NCBI RefSeq assembly: GCF_014647875.1
Contig: NZ_BMQA01000008.1
Location: 248,001 to 312,000, forward strand
Source of the DNA: Streptomyces brasiliensis
GTDB lineage: Bacteria > Actinomycetota > Actinomycetes > Streptomycetales > Streptomycetaceae
DNA: 64,000 nt
Direction of reading: 5' to 3'
This document shows, piece after piece, positions 33,315 through 41,867 of this stretch (positions are counted from its first letter, which is position 1; each line of letters opens with the position of its first letter). The notes beneath the pieces are model-generated. The model ran no database searches, was not told the origin of the DNA, and worked only from the letters and a program-made list of their open reading frames with translations. Position numbers and translations under genes: made by a program.

Positions 33315-33680
33315 TGGAGATGGCGGGAATCGAACCCGCGTCCAACGGTGCAGAATCAGGGCTTCTCCGTGTGCAGTTCGCTGTGCTTTTCTCGGCCCCG
33401 GCGATCACGCGAACAAGTCGCCGACGGGCTCAGTCACTGTTTGGTTTCCCTCTTCACCCCGTGACCGGGATCAAGGTTTAGTTCCCTAGCTGATGCCAGG
33501 ATCCGGGTCGGGAACAGCCCCGGGCTGACACTTCGCAAGTCGCTACTTAGGCAGCGAGGGCGAAGGAATCGCGCTTGGTGTTGGCGATTATTTTTTTCGG
33601 CCTGTGGTTTACGAGATCATGGCCGCTTCCTCGACACGCTTCCCCTGCTTCGACAGCCGCTGTCGAAACCGATCATCCCC
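33315..33680 (-). ncRNA. ssrA: transfer-messenger RNA (tmRNA)
   Basis: The 5' end GGGGATGATCGGTTTCGACA and the 3' T-arm and acceptor (GGGTTCGATTCCCGCC, ending ATCTCCA) form the tRNA-like domain. The terminal CCA is not encoded. The tag frame at 33585-33547 reads ANTKRDSFALAA, then TAA, ending in the ALAA degron. tmRNA with SmpB rescues stalled ribosomes and marks the product for proteolysis. smpB lies immediately upstream on the same strand, the usual Streptomyces arrangement. Length is about 366 nt; the ends are placed by pairing of the acceptor stem. Confidence 0.95.
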
Positions 33681-33782
33681 ATGTTGATTTTTCAAACCCT
33701 CCGGAGAGGGCCACACGCACCCGCTGTGGAGTGCACTTACATCGTACGTGACCAACGCAGGTCCGTGCCAGCGTATTCCCGG

Positions 33783-34262
33783 CTACCCCCGCTGGCGCCG
33801 CCGCGCCGCCGCCATCGCCCGGTCCGCCTCGCGGCGGTCCTGCTGCTCCCGCAGCGTCTGGCGCTTGTCGTACTCCTTCTTTCCCTTCGCCAGCGCGATC
33901 TCGACCTTGGCCCGGCCGTCCTTGAAGTACAAGGCGAGGGGCACGATCGTGTGACCCGTCTCCTGCGACTTGGACTCCAGCTTGTCGATCTCGTCGCGAT
34001 GCAGCAGCAGCTTCCGCTTGCGGCGGGCGCTGTGGTTGGTCCAGGTGCCCTGGGTGTACTCGGGCACGTGGACGTTGTGCAGCCACGCCTCGTGGCCGTC
34101 CAGCTGGATGAAGCCGTCCACGAGCGAGGCCCGTCCCAAGCGCAGTGACTTCACCTCGGTGCCCATGAGGACCAGACCGGCCTCGTAGGTGTCGAGGATG
34201 TGGTAGTCGTGCCGCGCCTTCTTGTTCTGCGCGATCAGCTTGCGCCCTTTTTCCTTAGCCAT
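33783..34262 (-). CDS. smpB: SsrA-binding protein SmpB
   Basis: 159 residues. Family blocks: NKKARHDYHILDTYEAGLVL, GTEVKSLRLGRASL, and the basic C-terminal tail (KKEYDKRQTLREQQDRREADR) that enters the ribosomal mRNA channel. It binds tmRNA and delivers it to stalled ribosomes. I chose the ATG at 34262 (MAKEKGRK, the usual family start); an ATG at 34274 would add four residues. Confidence 0.97.
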   Translation of the reverse strand: MAKEKGRKLIAQNKKARHDYHILDTYEAGLVLMGTEVKSLRLGRASLVDGFIQLDGHEAWLHNVHVPEYTQGTWTNHSARRKRKLLLHRDEIDKLESKSQETGHTIVPLALYFKDGRAKVEIALAKGKKEYDKRQTLREQQDRREADRAMAAARRRQRG

Positions 34263-34340
34263 AGTGCCTGCCATTTTCGCACCACACAGGGGGTGCGCGG
34301 GAAGCGTATTTACGGGAGGTGGCGACGGGGGCCGTAGCGA

Positions 34341-35510
34341 CTACGACGGGTCGCCCAGGCCACTGAGGACGGTTTCCGCCCGCTCCAGCGCCCGCTGCTC
34401 GACCTCGAGGTCGGGCGTGATGCCCCGGCCGTCGACGGTGCGGCCGGACGGGGTGCGGTAGTGGCCGACGGTCAGTTCGGCGACGGAGCCGTCGGGCAGC
34501 CGGGTGGGCATCTGCACCGAGCCCTTGCCGAAGGTACGGGTGCCGACGACGACGGCCCGGCCGCGGTCCTGGAGGGCACCGGTGAGCATCTCGGCCGCGC
34601 TCATCGTGCCGCCGTCGACGAGCGCGACCAGGGGTCTGGTGGTGTCACCGTGCCCGGAGGCGTGCAGCACGCGCTGCTCTCCGTCGACGTCGTACGTCGC
34701 CACGAGCCCGCCATCGAGGAAGGCGGAGGCGGCGGCGACGGCCTCGGTGACCAGTCCGCCGGAGTTGCCGCGCAGGTCGAGGATGATCCCGTCGCCGGCC
34801 GGGGCCTGCCGCACGGCGGCGCGGACGACGTCGCCGGAGCTCTTGGTGAAAGCGGCGATCCTGACGACGGTGACCCCGGCGGGGAGCCTGCGGACGGTCA
34901 CGGAGTCCGTGGACAGCTTTGCCCGGCGCAGCGTCTCGCTCCACACGCGTGTGCCGCGCTCCAGGCCGACGCGGACGGTGGTGCCCGCGGCGTCGTCGTC
35001 GGCGTCACCGCGGAGCAGGGCGACGACCTCGGTGACCGGACGGCCGTCGACCTTGCTGCCGTCCACGCTGCGCACGCGGTCGCCCTTGTGGATCCCGGCG
35101 GTGGCCGCGGGCGACCCGGGCTGCACCTTGCTCACCTCGATACGGCCGTCACGTTCGCGCCGCGCCCACAGGCCGACGCCGGTGTACTCGCCGTCGAGCG
35201 CCTCCTCGAACTCCTGGTACTCACCCTCGGAGTAGACGGCGCTCCAGCGGTCCCTGCTGCGGCTGACGGCCCGTTCGGCCGCCTCCATGGGGGATTTGCC
35301 GTCGGCGAGGGCCTCGGCCGCGGCCTTCTGGACGTCGTCGTGGCGGATGGCGGAGCGGGCAGCGTCCTGTGCGGATTCGCGCCCGGACTGGCCGGAGTCG
35401 GAGAAGGAGCCGGTGGCCGCACCGGTGACGAGGACGCCGGCGAAGACCAATGTCAGGGCCGCCCCGCGGCGAATGCGGCGGGGCTGGCAGAACGGGTCGC
35501 GGCCTGACAT
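34341..35510 (-). CDS. S41 family carboxy-terminal processing protease
   Basis: 389 residues. Signal anchor near 16-36, a PDZ domain (about 120-200; GVGLWARRERDGRIEVSKVQPGSPA), then the tail-specific protease domain. The Ser of the Ser-Lys dyad lies in VDGGTMSAAEML (family pattern GTxSASE) and the Lys in GTRTFGKGSVQ. It acts outside the membrane, trimming C-termini of envelope proteins. The location next to ftsEX suggests, but does not show, a link with cell-wall hydrolase control. From memory SCO2967. Confidence 0.92.
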   Translation of the reverse strand: MSGRDPFCQPRRIRRGAALTLVFAGVLVTGAATGSFSDSGQSGRESAQDAARSAIRHDDVQKAAAEALADGKSPMEAAERAVSRSRDRWSAVYSEGEYQEFEEALDGEYTGVGLWARRERDGRIEVSKVQPGSPAATAGIHKGDRVRSVDGSKVDGRPVTEVVALLRGDADDDAAGTTVRVGLERGTRVWSETLRRAKLSTDSVTVRRLPAGVTVVRIAAFTKSSGDVVRAAVRQAPAGDGIILDLRGNSGGLVTEAVAAASAFLDGGLVATYDVDGEQRVLHASGHGDTTRPLVALVDGGTMSAAEMLTGALQDRGRAVVVGTRTFGKGSVQMPTRLPDGSVAELTVGHYRTPSGRTVDGRGITPDLEVEQRALERAETVLSGLGDPS

Positions 35511-35534
35511 GCCGGTGAGTCTAGGACAAGCCGG

Positions 35535-35566
35535 AGGGCCGTACGGTCGGTTGACCGTACGGCCCT
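35535..35566 (-). terminator. terminator of the ftsE-ftsX operon
   Basis: Perfect 14-bp arms AGGGCCGTACGGTC and GACCGTACGGCCCT with loop GGTT, 11 bases after the ftsX stop. Confidence 0.88.
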
Positions 35567-35577
35567 CTTGGCATGCG

Positions 35578-36495
35578 TCACACCTTCAGGTACTTGCGCA
35601 GCGCGAAGAATGCGGCAAGCGCGGGCATCACGAGGCTGGTCGCGAGGATGAGCGGCAGCTTGGTCAGCACGGCGTCCCAGCCGATGAAGTTGATCAAGTT
35701 GAGCTTCTGGGACAGCGCCAGACCGTGGTCGATGATGAAGTACCGCGCCACGACGAGGAATCCGCAGGCGACCGTGCCGCCGATGAGGCCGGCGACCGCG
35801 GCCTCGGCGATGAAGGGCGCCTGGATGTAGAAGCCGGAGGCGCCGACCAGCCGCATGATCCCGGTCTCACGGCGCCGGCTGAACGCGGACACGCGCACGG
35901 TGTTGACGATCAGCATCAGCGCGACGACGAGCATCAGCGCCATCACCATCCGCGCGGCCCAGTTCATGCCGTTGAGGAGCCCGAACAGGTTGTCCAGGAT
36001 GCCCTTCTGGTCCTGCACCGACTGGACGCCGTCACGTCCGTCGAAGGCGGTCGCGACGACCTGGTACTTCTCCGGGTCCTTCAGCTTGATGCGGTACGAC
36101 TCCTGCATCTGGTCCGGCGTGAGGGAGCTGGCCAGCGGGGAGTCGCCGAACTGCTCCTTGTAGTGCTTGTAGGCCTGGTCCTGCGACTCGTAGCTGACCT
36201 TCTCGACCACGGACATCTTGCCGAGGTCGGCCTGGATCTGCTTCTTCTGGTCGTCCGTGACCGCGCCCTTGGCGCAGTTGGGGTCCGACTCGGCGTCGCT
36301 CTTGTTGCAGAGGAAGATCGAGACGTTGACCTTGTCGTACCAGTAGCCCTTCATGGTGTTGACCTGGTCGCTCATCAGCAGCGAGCCGCCGAAGAGGGCC
36401 AGGGACAGGGCGACGGAGACGATGACCGCGAACGTCATCGTCAGATTGCGGCGGAGACCGACACCGATCTCGGACAGTACGAACTGAGGGCGCAT
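35578..36495 (-). CDS. ftsX: cell division protein FtsX
   Basis: 305 residues. One membrane segment (about 20-42), a large extracellular loop (about 45-170, with two cysteines in IFLCNKSDAESDPNCAKG), then three membrane segments, the FtsX topology. With the ATPase FtsE it forms a type VII ABC complex that activates peptidoglycan hydrolases outside. The start lies 36 bases after the ftsE stop, so they form one operon. Confidence 0.95.
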   Translation of the reverse strand: MRPQFVLSEIGVGLRRNLTMTFAVIVSVALSLALFGGSLLMSDQVNTMKGYWYDKVNVSIFLCNKSDAESDPNCAKGAVTDDQKKQIQADLGKMSVVEKVSYESQDQAYKHYKEQFGDSPLASSLTPDQMQESYRIKLKDPEKYQVVATAFDGRDGVQSVQDQKGILDNLFGLLNGMNWAARMVMALMLVVALMLIVNTVRVSAFSRRRETGIMRLVGASGFYIQAPFIAEAAVAGLIGGTVACGFLVVARYFIIDHGLALSQKLNLINFIGWDAVLTKLPLILATSLVMPALAAFFALRKYLKV

Positions 36496-36531
36496 GGCGT
36501 CAGGTTGAGCCTTTCCGTGGACGGTCGCGGG

Positions 36532-37221
36532 TCAGTGCTGGTAGCCGTAGACGCCGCGTACCTGGTCGCGGACGAGGCGGCCCTTGTCCAGCTCGATGAC
36601 GCGCTTGCGCATCTGGTCCACGATGTTCTGGTCGTGCGTCGCCATCACGACAGTCGTACCGGTCCTGTTGATCCGGTCGAGCAGCTTCATGATGCCGACG
36701 GAGGTCTGCGGGTCGAGGTTGCCGGTGGGCTCGTCGCAGATGAGCAGCTTGGGCCGGTTGACGAAGGCCCGCGCGATGGCCACGCGCTGCTGCTCACCGC
36801 CGGACAGCTCACCCGGCATCCGGTCGTCCTTGCCGCCGAGCCCGACGAGGTCGAGCACCTGCGGCACGGACTTGCGGATCTCGCCGCGTGACTTGCCGAT
36901 GACCTCCTGCGCGAAGGCCACGTTCTCCGCGACCGTCTTGTTCGGCAGGAGCCGGAAGTCCTGGAAGACCGTTCCGAGCTGGCGCCGGATCTGCGGCACC
37001 TTCCAGTTGGAGACGCGCGCGAGGTCCTTGCCCAGAACGTGCACCTGCCCTTGGCTGCACCGCTCCTCGCGGAGGATCAGCCGCAGGAAGGTGGACTTTC
37101 CGGAGCCGGAGGACCCCACGAGGAAGACGAACTCGCCCTTCTCGATCTCCAGGGAGACATCCCTGAGGGCGGGGCGGGTCTGCTTGGGGTAGACCTTGGA
37201 GACATTGTCGAATCGGATCAC
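36532..37221 (-). CDS. ftsE: cell division ATP-binding protein FtsE
   Basis: 229 residues from the GTG at 37221 (VIRFDNVSKVYP). Walker A GSSGSGKST near residue 37, Q-loop VFQDFRLL, ABC signature LSGGEQQRVAIARA near 139, Walker B LLICDEPTGNLD, and the H-loop ATHD. It drives FtsX. A rather C-rich leader and no strong ribosome site precede the GTG, so the start is by homology. Confidence 0.95.
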   Translation of the reverse strand: MIRFDNVSKVYPKQTRPALRDVSLEIEKGEFVFLVGSSGSGKSTFLRLILREERCSQGQVHVLGKDLARVSNWKVPQIRRQLGTVFQDFRLLPNKTVAENVAFAQEVIGKSRGEIRKSVPQVLDLVGLGGKDDRMPGELSGGEQQRVAIARAFVNRPKLLICDEPTGNLDPQTSVGIMKLLDRINRTGTTVVMATHDQNIVDQMRKRVIELDKGRLVRDQVRGVYGYQH

Positions 37222-37469
37222 GGATGCACCACGGGTCGCCGGGGGTAGATGAGCGTGACCATACGCGAACCGAGTGGACGAGCGCAGTCGCCGGTGAGGG
37301 TTGCATGCGTCTTGTGCGTTTTTGTACAGGGCGCGGGCCGAGCGGAGGCGGGGTGGAGCTTTCCGAGCGACCGCGCTCTTTCCGGAGGAACCTGGCACAG
37401 TGGAGGGGGGAACGTTCTCGTTCCCGTAGGCGTTGTACGTACGTAGGCCGGTGCAAGGAGGGCGAGCGC

Positions 37470-37661
37470 ATGACGTACGACCGGTTGGTGTGCGCGAACT
37501 GCGCGGCGCCCGTGAGCGAGGGCCGGTGTCCCGTGTGCCGGGCCAACCGCGAGCGGCTGCAGCAGGAGAGCTTCTTCGCGGGACTGAACCCGGTGGCACT
37601 CATCGCGCTGCTGGCGGTGTTGATCGCCACCGTGGCGCTGCTGGCGCACCAGACCGCGTAG
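37470..37661 (+). CDS. small zinc-ribbon membrane protein
   Basis: 63 residues with AAGGAGG upstream of the ATG. Two CxxC knuckles (LVCANCAAPVSEGRCPVCRAN) should bind one zinc and are followed by a single C-terminal membrane helix (NPVALIALLAVLIATVALLAH). Function unknown. It is divergent from ftsE and closes with a bidirectional terminator. Confidence 0.85.
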   Translation: MTYDRLVCANCAAPVSEGRCPVCRANRERLQQESFFAGLNPVALIALLAVLIATVALLAHQTA

Positions 37662-37683
37662 GGCGCAGGTCCCTGGCGACGAC

Positions 37684-37718
37684 CGAGGGGCCCGGAGCGA
37701 TATGCTCCGGGCCCCTCG
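37684..37718. terminator. bidirectional terminator
   Basis: A 15-bp stem, CGAGGGGCCCGGAGC and its complement, with loop GATAT lies between the convergent zinc-ribbon and LAETG-protein genes. Confidence 0.9.
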
Positions 37719-37770
37719 ACGTACAGGTTGTGCACTCACCGCGCACACACGACTACCGAATGCGGCGACC

Positions 37771-38574
37771 TCAGGCGGCCGTGCCGCCCCGGCCGCTCGC
37801 GAGGCGCGGCAGGATGCGGAAGCCGATGCCACCGGCGATCATGGTGGCAGCGCCGACGATCAAGAAGGTGGTCTGCGCGGCACCCGTCTCGGCGAGCTGA
37901 TCGCCGCTGCCCTGGGGCTGGGTGTCGGCCGTGTTGTCCGCGCCGGTGTCGGTGAGGGCGGAGGAGCCCTCCTCCTGCGCGGAGGCGTTGGAACCGCCGT
38001 CGGGGTCGGTGCCGTTGCCACCACCGGTGCCATTGCCGTTGTCGCCGCCGGTTCCGTTACCGCCGCCGGCGCCGTTGTCACCACCGGTACTGGAGCCGCC
38101 GGTGGTGCCAGAGCCTCCCGAGTTGCCGTTGTCGCCGCCGGTGGTGCTGCCGCCAGTCGTGTCACCGCCCGTGGTGCTACCGCCCGTGGTGTCGCCACCG
38201 GTCGTGTCACCGCCCGTGGTGTCGCCGCCGGTCGTGTCACCACCGGTCGTGTCACCGCCCGTGCTGTTCCCGCCGGTCGCGTCACCACCGGTCGTGTCAC
38301 CACCGGTCGTGTCACCGCCCGTGCTGTTCCCGCCGGTCGTGTCGCCGGGCGGGCAGTCCGGATCGACGACGATGTCGCACGGACCGCCGGACGTACCGCC
38401 GGAGTCGTCACCTTCGCCGTCGCCCAGGTTGACGTTCACGGCGACACCGCTGTCGTCCACGCTCGCGCCGATGTCGAGGGCGGAAGCGGCGCCGGCTGCG
38501 GTCAGCGAGGCGCCCGCGGCGATCACGGCACCGGCGGCTATCCGCGCGATCCGGACCCGCGTCTTCTTCGTCAT
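37771..38574 (-). CDS. sortase-anchored surface protein (LAETG) with DTTGG pentapeptide repeats
   Basis: 267 residues. Signal peptide to about 33 (AASA-LD), a short acidic domain with a possible disulfide (CDIVVDPDC), then fourteen pentads of [D/N/S]-[T/S/A]-TGG at 78-147 and further Gly/Asn-rich repeats. The C-terminus has LAETG at 227-231, a membrane segment (TFLIVGAATMIAGGIGF) and basic residues: a class E sortase wall-sorting signal. Streptomyces uses this LAxTG type to anchor long chaplins. No chaplin domain is present, so the exposed domain is novel to me. The repeats probably act as a flexible stalk. Confidence 0.85.
   Translation of the reverse strand: MTKKTRVRIARIAAGAVIAAGASLTAAGAASALDIGASVDDSGVAVNVNLGDGEGDDSGGTSGGPCDIVVDPDCPPGDTTGGNSTGGDTTGGDTTGGDATGGNSTGGDTTGGDTTGGDTTGGDTTGGDTTGGSTTGGDTTGGSTTGGDNGNSGGSGTTGGSSTGGDNGAGGGNGTGGDNGNGTGGGNGTDPDGGSNASAQEEGSSALTDTGADNTADTQPQGSGDQLAETGAAQTTFLIVGAATMIAGGIGFRILPRLASGRGGTAA
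38134..38343 (-). repeat. 15-bp coding tandem repeat (14 units)
   Basis: DNA encoding the DTTGG pentads of the LAETG protein. Units are near identical (on the plus strand, gtcgtgtcaccaccg and variants), so copy number can change in frame by slippage. Third-base variation among units shows that some divergence has occurred. Confidence 0.9.
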
Positions 38575-38815
38575 GTGGTTGCTACCCCCAGTAGCTGATG
38601 GTCAACGTGCCGCGCATGGGGCTGGCCGTGATCGACGGAGGCAGCTGATGTGCTTCAAGTCCCCCGGTTCACATGCGCCCCAGAAATACGCATGCCGCGC
38701 TTCACTTTTCCCATCTTTTAAAGCAACGTCAAGGCCGCTACGGGCAGCATGTCCACTTCAGGGAAGTATGCCGGGAGTTGAAGTGTGTGAGTGTGATGTA
38801 AAACCCAGACAAATG

Positions 38816-38844
38816 CCAACTGCCGCCACAGGGACGGCAGTTGG
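38816..38844 (-). terminator. terminator of prfB
   Basis: Perfect 10-bp arms CCAACTGCCG and CGGCAGTTGG with a 9-base loop, 24 bases after the stop. The rest of the gap up to the LAETG gene (38575-38815) shows nothing definite apart from that gene's presumed promoter. Confidence 0.8.
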
Positions 38845-38867
38845 TTCGAGGCTGAACTATCCGCCTC

Positions 38868-39974
38868 TTACTTCTCCTGCTGCTTGCGCCAGCGAATGCC
38901 GGCCTCGAGGAAGCCGTCGATCTCGCCGTTGAACACGGCCTCGGGGTTGCCGACCTCGTACTCCGTACGCAGGTCCTTGACCATCTGGTACGGGTGCAGG
39001 ACGTACGAACGCATCTGGTTGCCCCAGGAGTTGCCGCCGTCGCCCTTGAGGGCGTCCATCTTGGCCTGTTCCTCCTGCCGGCGCCGCTCCAGCAGCTTGG
39101 CCTGGAGCACATTCATCGCGCTGGCCCGGTTCTGGATCTGCGACCGCTCGTTCTGGCAGGAGACGACGATGCCGGTGGGCAGGTGCGTGATGCGCACCGC
39201 GGAGTCGGTGGTGTTGACGCCCTGGCCGCCGGGCCCGGAGGACCGGTAGACGTCGACCCGCAGCTCGGACTCGTCGATCTCGACGTGGTCGGACTTCTCG
39301 ACGACGGGGAGGATCTCCACACCGGCGAAGGAGGTCTGACGGCGCCCCTGGTTGTCGAAGGGCGAGATGCGGACGAGCCGGTGGGTGCCCTGCTCCACGG
39401 AGAGCGTGCCGTAGGCGTACGGCACCTCGACGGCGAAGGTGGTGGACTTGATGCCCGCCTCTTCGGCGTACGACGTCTCGTAGACCTCGGTCTTGTATCC
39501 GTGCTGCTCGGCCCACCGCAGATACATCCGCTGGAGCCTCTCCGCGAAGTCCGCGGCGTCGACGCCGCCGGCCTCGGCGCGGATGTTGACGAGCGCCTCG
39601 CGGGCGTCGTACTCACCGCTGAGCAGCGTCCGGACCTCCATCTCGTCCAGCGCCTTCTTGACGGAGGCGAGCTCGGACTCGGCCTCCGCGCGAGTGTCCG
39701 GGTCGTCCTCCTCATCGGCCATCTCGAAGAGCACGGCGAGATCGTCGATCCGCCCGCGCAGCGCCTCCGCCTTCCTGACCTCGGCCTGGAGGTGGGAGAG
39801 CTTGCTGGTGATCTTCTGCGCCTCGTCCGGGTTGTCCCACAGGGACGGCGCGGCCGCCTGCTCCTCGAGCACGGCGATGTCTGCCCTCAGCTTGTCGAGG
39901 TCCAGAACGGCCTCGATCGACTCCATGGTCGAGGAGAGGGACTTGAGCTCTTCGGATACATCGAGGACTGCCAC
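38868..39974 (-). CDS. prfB: peptide chain release factor 2
   Basis: 368 residues from the GTG at 39974. The GGQ motif that triggers peptide release is in SSGPGGQGVNTTDSAVR near residue 245, and the UGA/UAA-recognising SPF in VRISPFDNQGRR near 203. The first 40 codons run without interruption, so the autoregulatory +1 frameshift known from many bacterial prfB genes is absent. Because RF2 reads UGA, its activity bears on the TGA-interrupted genes at 18530 and 33160. From memory SCO2972. Confidence 0.95.
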   Translation of the reverse strand: MAVLDVSEELKSLSSTMESIEAVLDLDKLRADIAVLEEQAAAPSLWDNPDEAQKITSKLSHLQAEVRKAEALRGRIDDLAVLFEMADEEDDPDTRAEAESELASVKKALDEMEVRTLLSGEYDAREALVNIRAEAGGVDAADFAERLQRMYLRWAEQHGYKTEVYETSYAEEAGIKSTTFAVEVPYAYGTLSVEQGTHRLVRISPFDNQGRRQTSFAGVEILPVVEKSDHVEIDESELRVDVYRSSGPGGQGVNTTDSAVRITHLPTGIVVSCQNERSQIQNRASAMNVLQAKLLERRRQEEQAKMDALKGDGGNSWGNQMRSYVLHPYQMVKDLRTEYEVGNPEAVFNGEIDGFLEAGIRWRKQQEK

Positions 39975-40230
39975 GCCATCAAGCGTAACGGCTCCGCCCT
40001 GGGGCGATGGCCACGTGTGCGGGGATAGGGAGTGACCTGGGGAAATGGGGGTGAGGCCGAGCACAGAGCCCCGCCGAGGGCGCACGGACGAAGTCCCGCC
40101 GGGGCGCAGAGGACGGAATCCCGGCGGGGACCGGGGCGAAATCCACGAGAGTGCAGAGGACGGAGCCCCCGCTGGGGTCCGGAGCGAAGCCCCGTCGAGC
40201 CCCGGGGCCGAAGCCCCGCAGGAGCGCAGG

Positions 40231-40406
40231 GAACGCAGTCCCCACAGGAGCGCAGGGAACGCAGTCCCCGCAGGAGCGCAGGGAACGCAGTCCCCGCAGG
40301 AACGCAGGGAACGCAGTCCCCGCAGGAACGCAGGGAACGCAGTCCCCGCAGGAACGCAGGGAACGCAGTCCCCGCAGGAACGCAGGGAACGCAGTCCCCG
40401 CAGGGG
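40231..40406. repeat. 26-bp minisatellite, about seven copies
   Basis: Units start at 40231, 40257, 40283, 40309, 40335, 40361 and 40387. The consensus is GAACGCAGTCCCCGCAGGAA followed by CGCAGG. The first two units differ by one or two bases and the last is partial. Each unit has a GGGA-n6-TCCC inverted pair across its junction. The 26-bp period is not a multiple of three and shifts frame, so it is non-coding. Degenerate related sequence (GAAGCCCCG- and GCAGAGGACGGA-type) extends to about 40050. It fills the 501-base gap between prfB and pkaB. Confidence 0.95.
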
Positions 40407-40407
40407 T

Positions 40408-40424
40408 CTGGGGCGGAGCCCCAG
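40408..40424 (-). terminator. short hairpin after pkaB
   Basis: CTGGGGC-GGA-GCCCCAG, a 7-bp GC stem 51 bases after the pkaB stop, at the edge of the minisatellite. Its role as a terminator is uncertain. Confidence 0.45.
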
Positions 40425-40475
40425 GGCGAGGGGACCTCTTCACCTACCGAGTCGGGCGGGCGGGTGGGCAAAAGG

Positions 40476-41723
40476 TCACGGCGTGGACGACGTAGTCTCC
40501 CGCGGCGTCGCCCCCGCGTCGTCGCCCGACGTGGCCCACCACGCGCCCGCTCCGATCGCCGCGACCAGGACCACGCCTGCCACTCCCAGTGTGACCCTCC
40601 GTCGCCGTGCCGCTGCCCGGTGCCGTGCCGAGCCCGGGCGGCGTACCCCGGACGCCCTGGGGACCCGTGCCGTGCCCCGTGCTCCGCCCGCCAGCTCATC
40701 GGGGCCCGGCACCCTCATCGACGTATGTGTGTCCCGGTTGGAGTCCGGCTTCGCTCCCGGGACCAGCGGCACCGCACCCCGCCGCCGTACCACCCCCGTG
40801 TCTTCCGCTTCCCGCTCTCGTTCGCTCTCCGCCGCCGGGGGCTCCGGCCCGTCCTCCCCCGGCTCCGCGTCCGGCTCGTCCACGTCCAGGGGCGCCATCC
40901 CCGCCAGCGACGGCAACTGCTCCCGCAGCCGCGCCGCCAGCTCGGACGCCCGCAGGCGCGACGCCGGGGCCTTCGCGAGACACTGGACGATCAGCTGCCA
41001 CAGCTCGTCGGGGATCCCCGGCAGCGGTACGACCGTCTCGGTCACGTGCCGCCGCAGCACCGCCCCCGGATGTCCGCCCCCGAAGGGCGTGAACCCGGCC
41101 AGCAGCTCGTACAGCACCGTCGCGAGCGCGTAGATGTCCACCGCGGCCCGTGGCGGCAGGCCCTCCACGATCTCCGGCGCCAGATAGTCCGGCGTCCCAA
41201 TGATCTTCGTGGCGCGCGTCCGCTTCGGCGAGTCGATGAGCTTCGCGATCCCGAAGTCGGTCAGCAGGGCGGGATGAGCGCCGCCCGGACCCAGCGGCCC
41301 CTGCATGTCCAGCAGCACGTTCTCCGGCTTCACGTCCCGGTGCACCACCCCGGCGGCGTGCGCCGCGGCCAGCCCGTCCGCGACATCGGCGACGATCGCC
41401 ACCGCCGCCTCGGGCGCAAGCCGTCGCTCCCGCTCGAGCCGGGTGCGCAGATCCGTGCCGCGGACCAGGTCCATGACGAGCGCCAGGTCGTTGCCGTCGA
41501 CCACCAGGTCGCGCACCGACACGATGTGCGGATGCTCGAGACCGAGCAGCGCCGTGCGCTCCTGCACGAAGCGTCCGACGAGCTCCTGGTCGGACGCGAG
41601 ATCCTCGCGCAGCAGCTTGATGGCCACGGGCCCGTCCGGCCCCTCGCCCAGCCACACCGTGCCGGCGCTGCCCCGCCCCAGGATCTGGTTCGCGGTGTAC
41701 CGGCTGCCGATCTTCCGTGCCAA
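40476..41723 (-). CDS. pkaB: serine/threonine protein kinase, PkaB-like
   Basis: 415 residues. The kinase domain covers about 9-265: GRGSAGTVW loop, Lys in VAIKLL, catalytic VVHRDVKPENVLL, DFGIAKL and APE (YLAPEIVEG). A charged Pro-rich juxtamembrane region follows, with one membrane helix near 380-400 (VTLGVAGVVLVAAIGAG) and only a short outer tail, so no sensor domain. The start is TTG at 41723, supported by AGGAG five bases upstream. Size and pairing with the next gene match S. coelicolor PkaB as I recall it (about 417 residues). Confidence 0.9.
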   Translation of the reverse strand: MARKIGSRYTANQILGRGSAGTVWLGEGPDGPVAIKLLREDLASDQELVGRFVQERTALLGLEHPHIVSVRDLVVDGNDLALVMDLVRGTDLRTRLERERRLAPEAAVAIVADVADGLAAAHAAGVVHRDVKPENVLLDMQGPLGPGGAHPALLTDFGIAKLIDSPKRTRATKIIGTPDYLAPEIVEGLPPRAAVDIYALATVLYELLAGFTPFGGGHPGAVLRRHVTETVVPLPGIPDELWQLIVQCLAKAPASRLRASELAARLREQLPSLAGMAPLDVDEPDAEPGEDGPEPPAAESEREREAEDTGVVRRRGAVPLVPGAKPDSNRDTHTSMRVPGPDELAGGARGTARVPRASGVRRPGSARHRAAARRRRVTLGVAGVVLVAAIGAGAWWATSGDDAGATPRETTSSTP

Positions 41724-41867
41724 GACTGCTCCTACAGACGCGTGTTGGCGACAAAACTACGCGCCCGACGAGCCAACCTTCACCACGGCGACGGAAATCA
41801 CCCGCCAGATGTCGACAAATCCCCAGAGCGGCACGCCGGCCGAGCTCCGGCCGCACGTCCAGTCGCT

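Noticed and set aside
38134..38343. CRISPR-like or phage repeat
   Set aside because: The 15-bp units are in-frame codons of a secreted wall protein, so this is a coding tandem repeat.
39850..39974. Programmed frameshift in prfB
   Set aside because: The first codons run on in a single frame to the coiled-coil domain with no internal TGA, so no +1 shift is required.
40231..40406. CRISPR array
   Set aside because: The units are contiguous 26-bp tandem copies without unique spacers, and no cas genes are near. It is a minisatellite.
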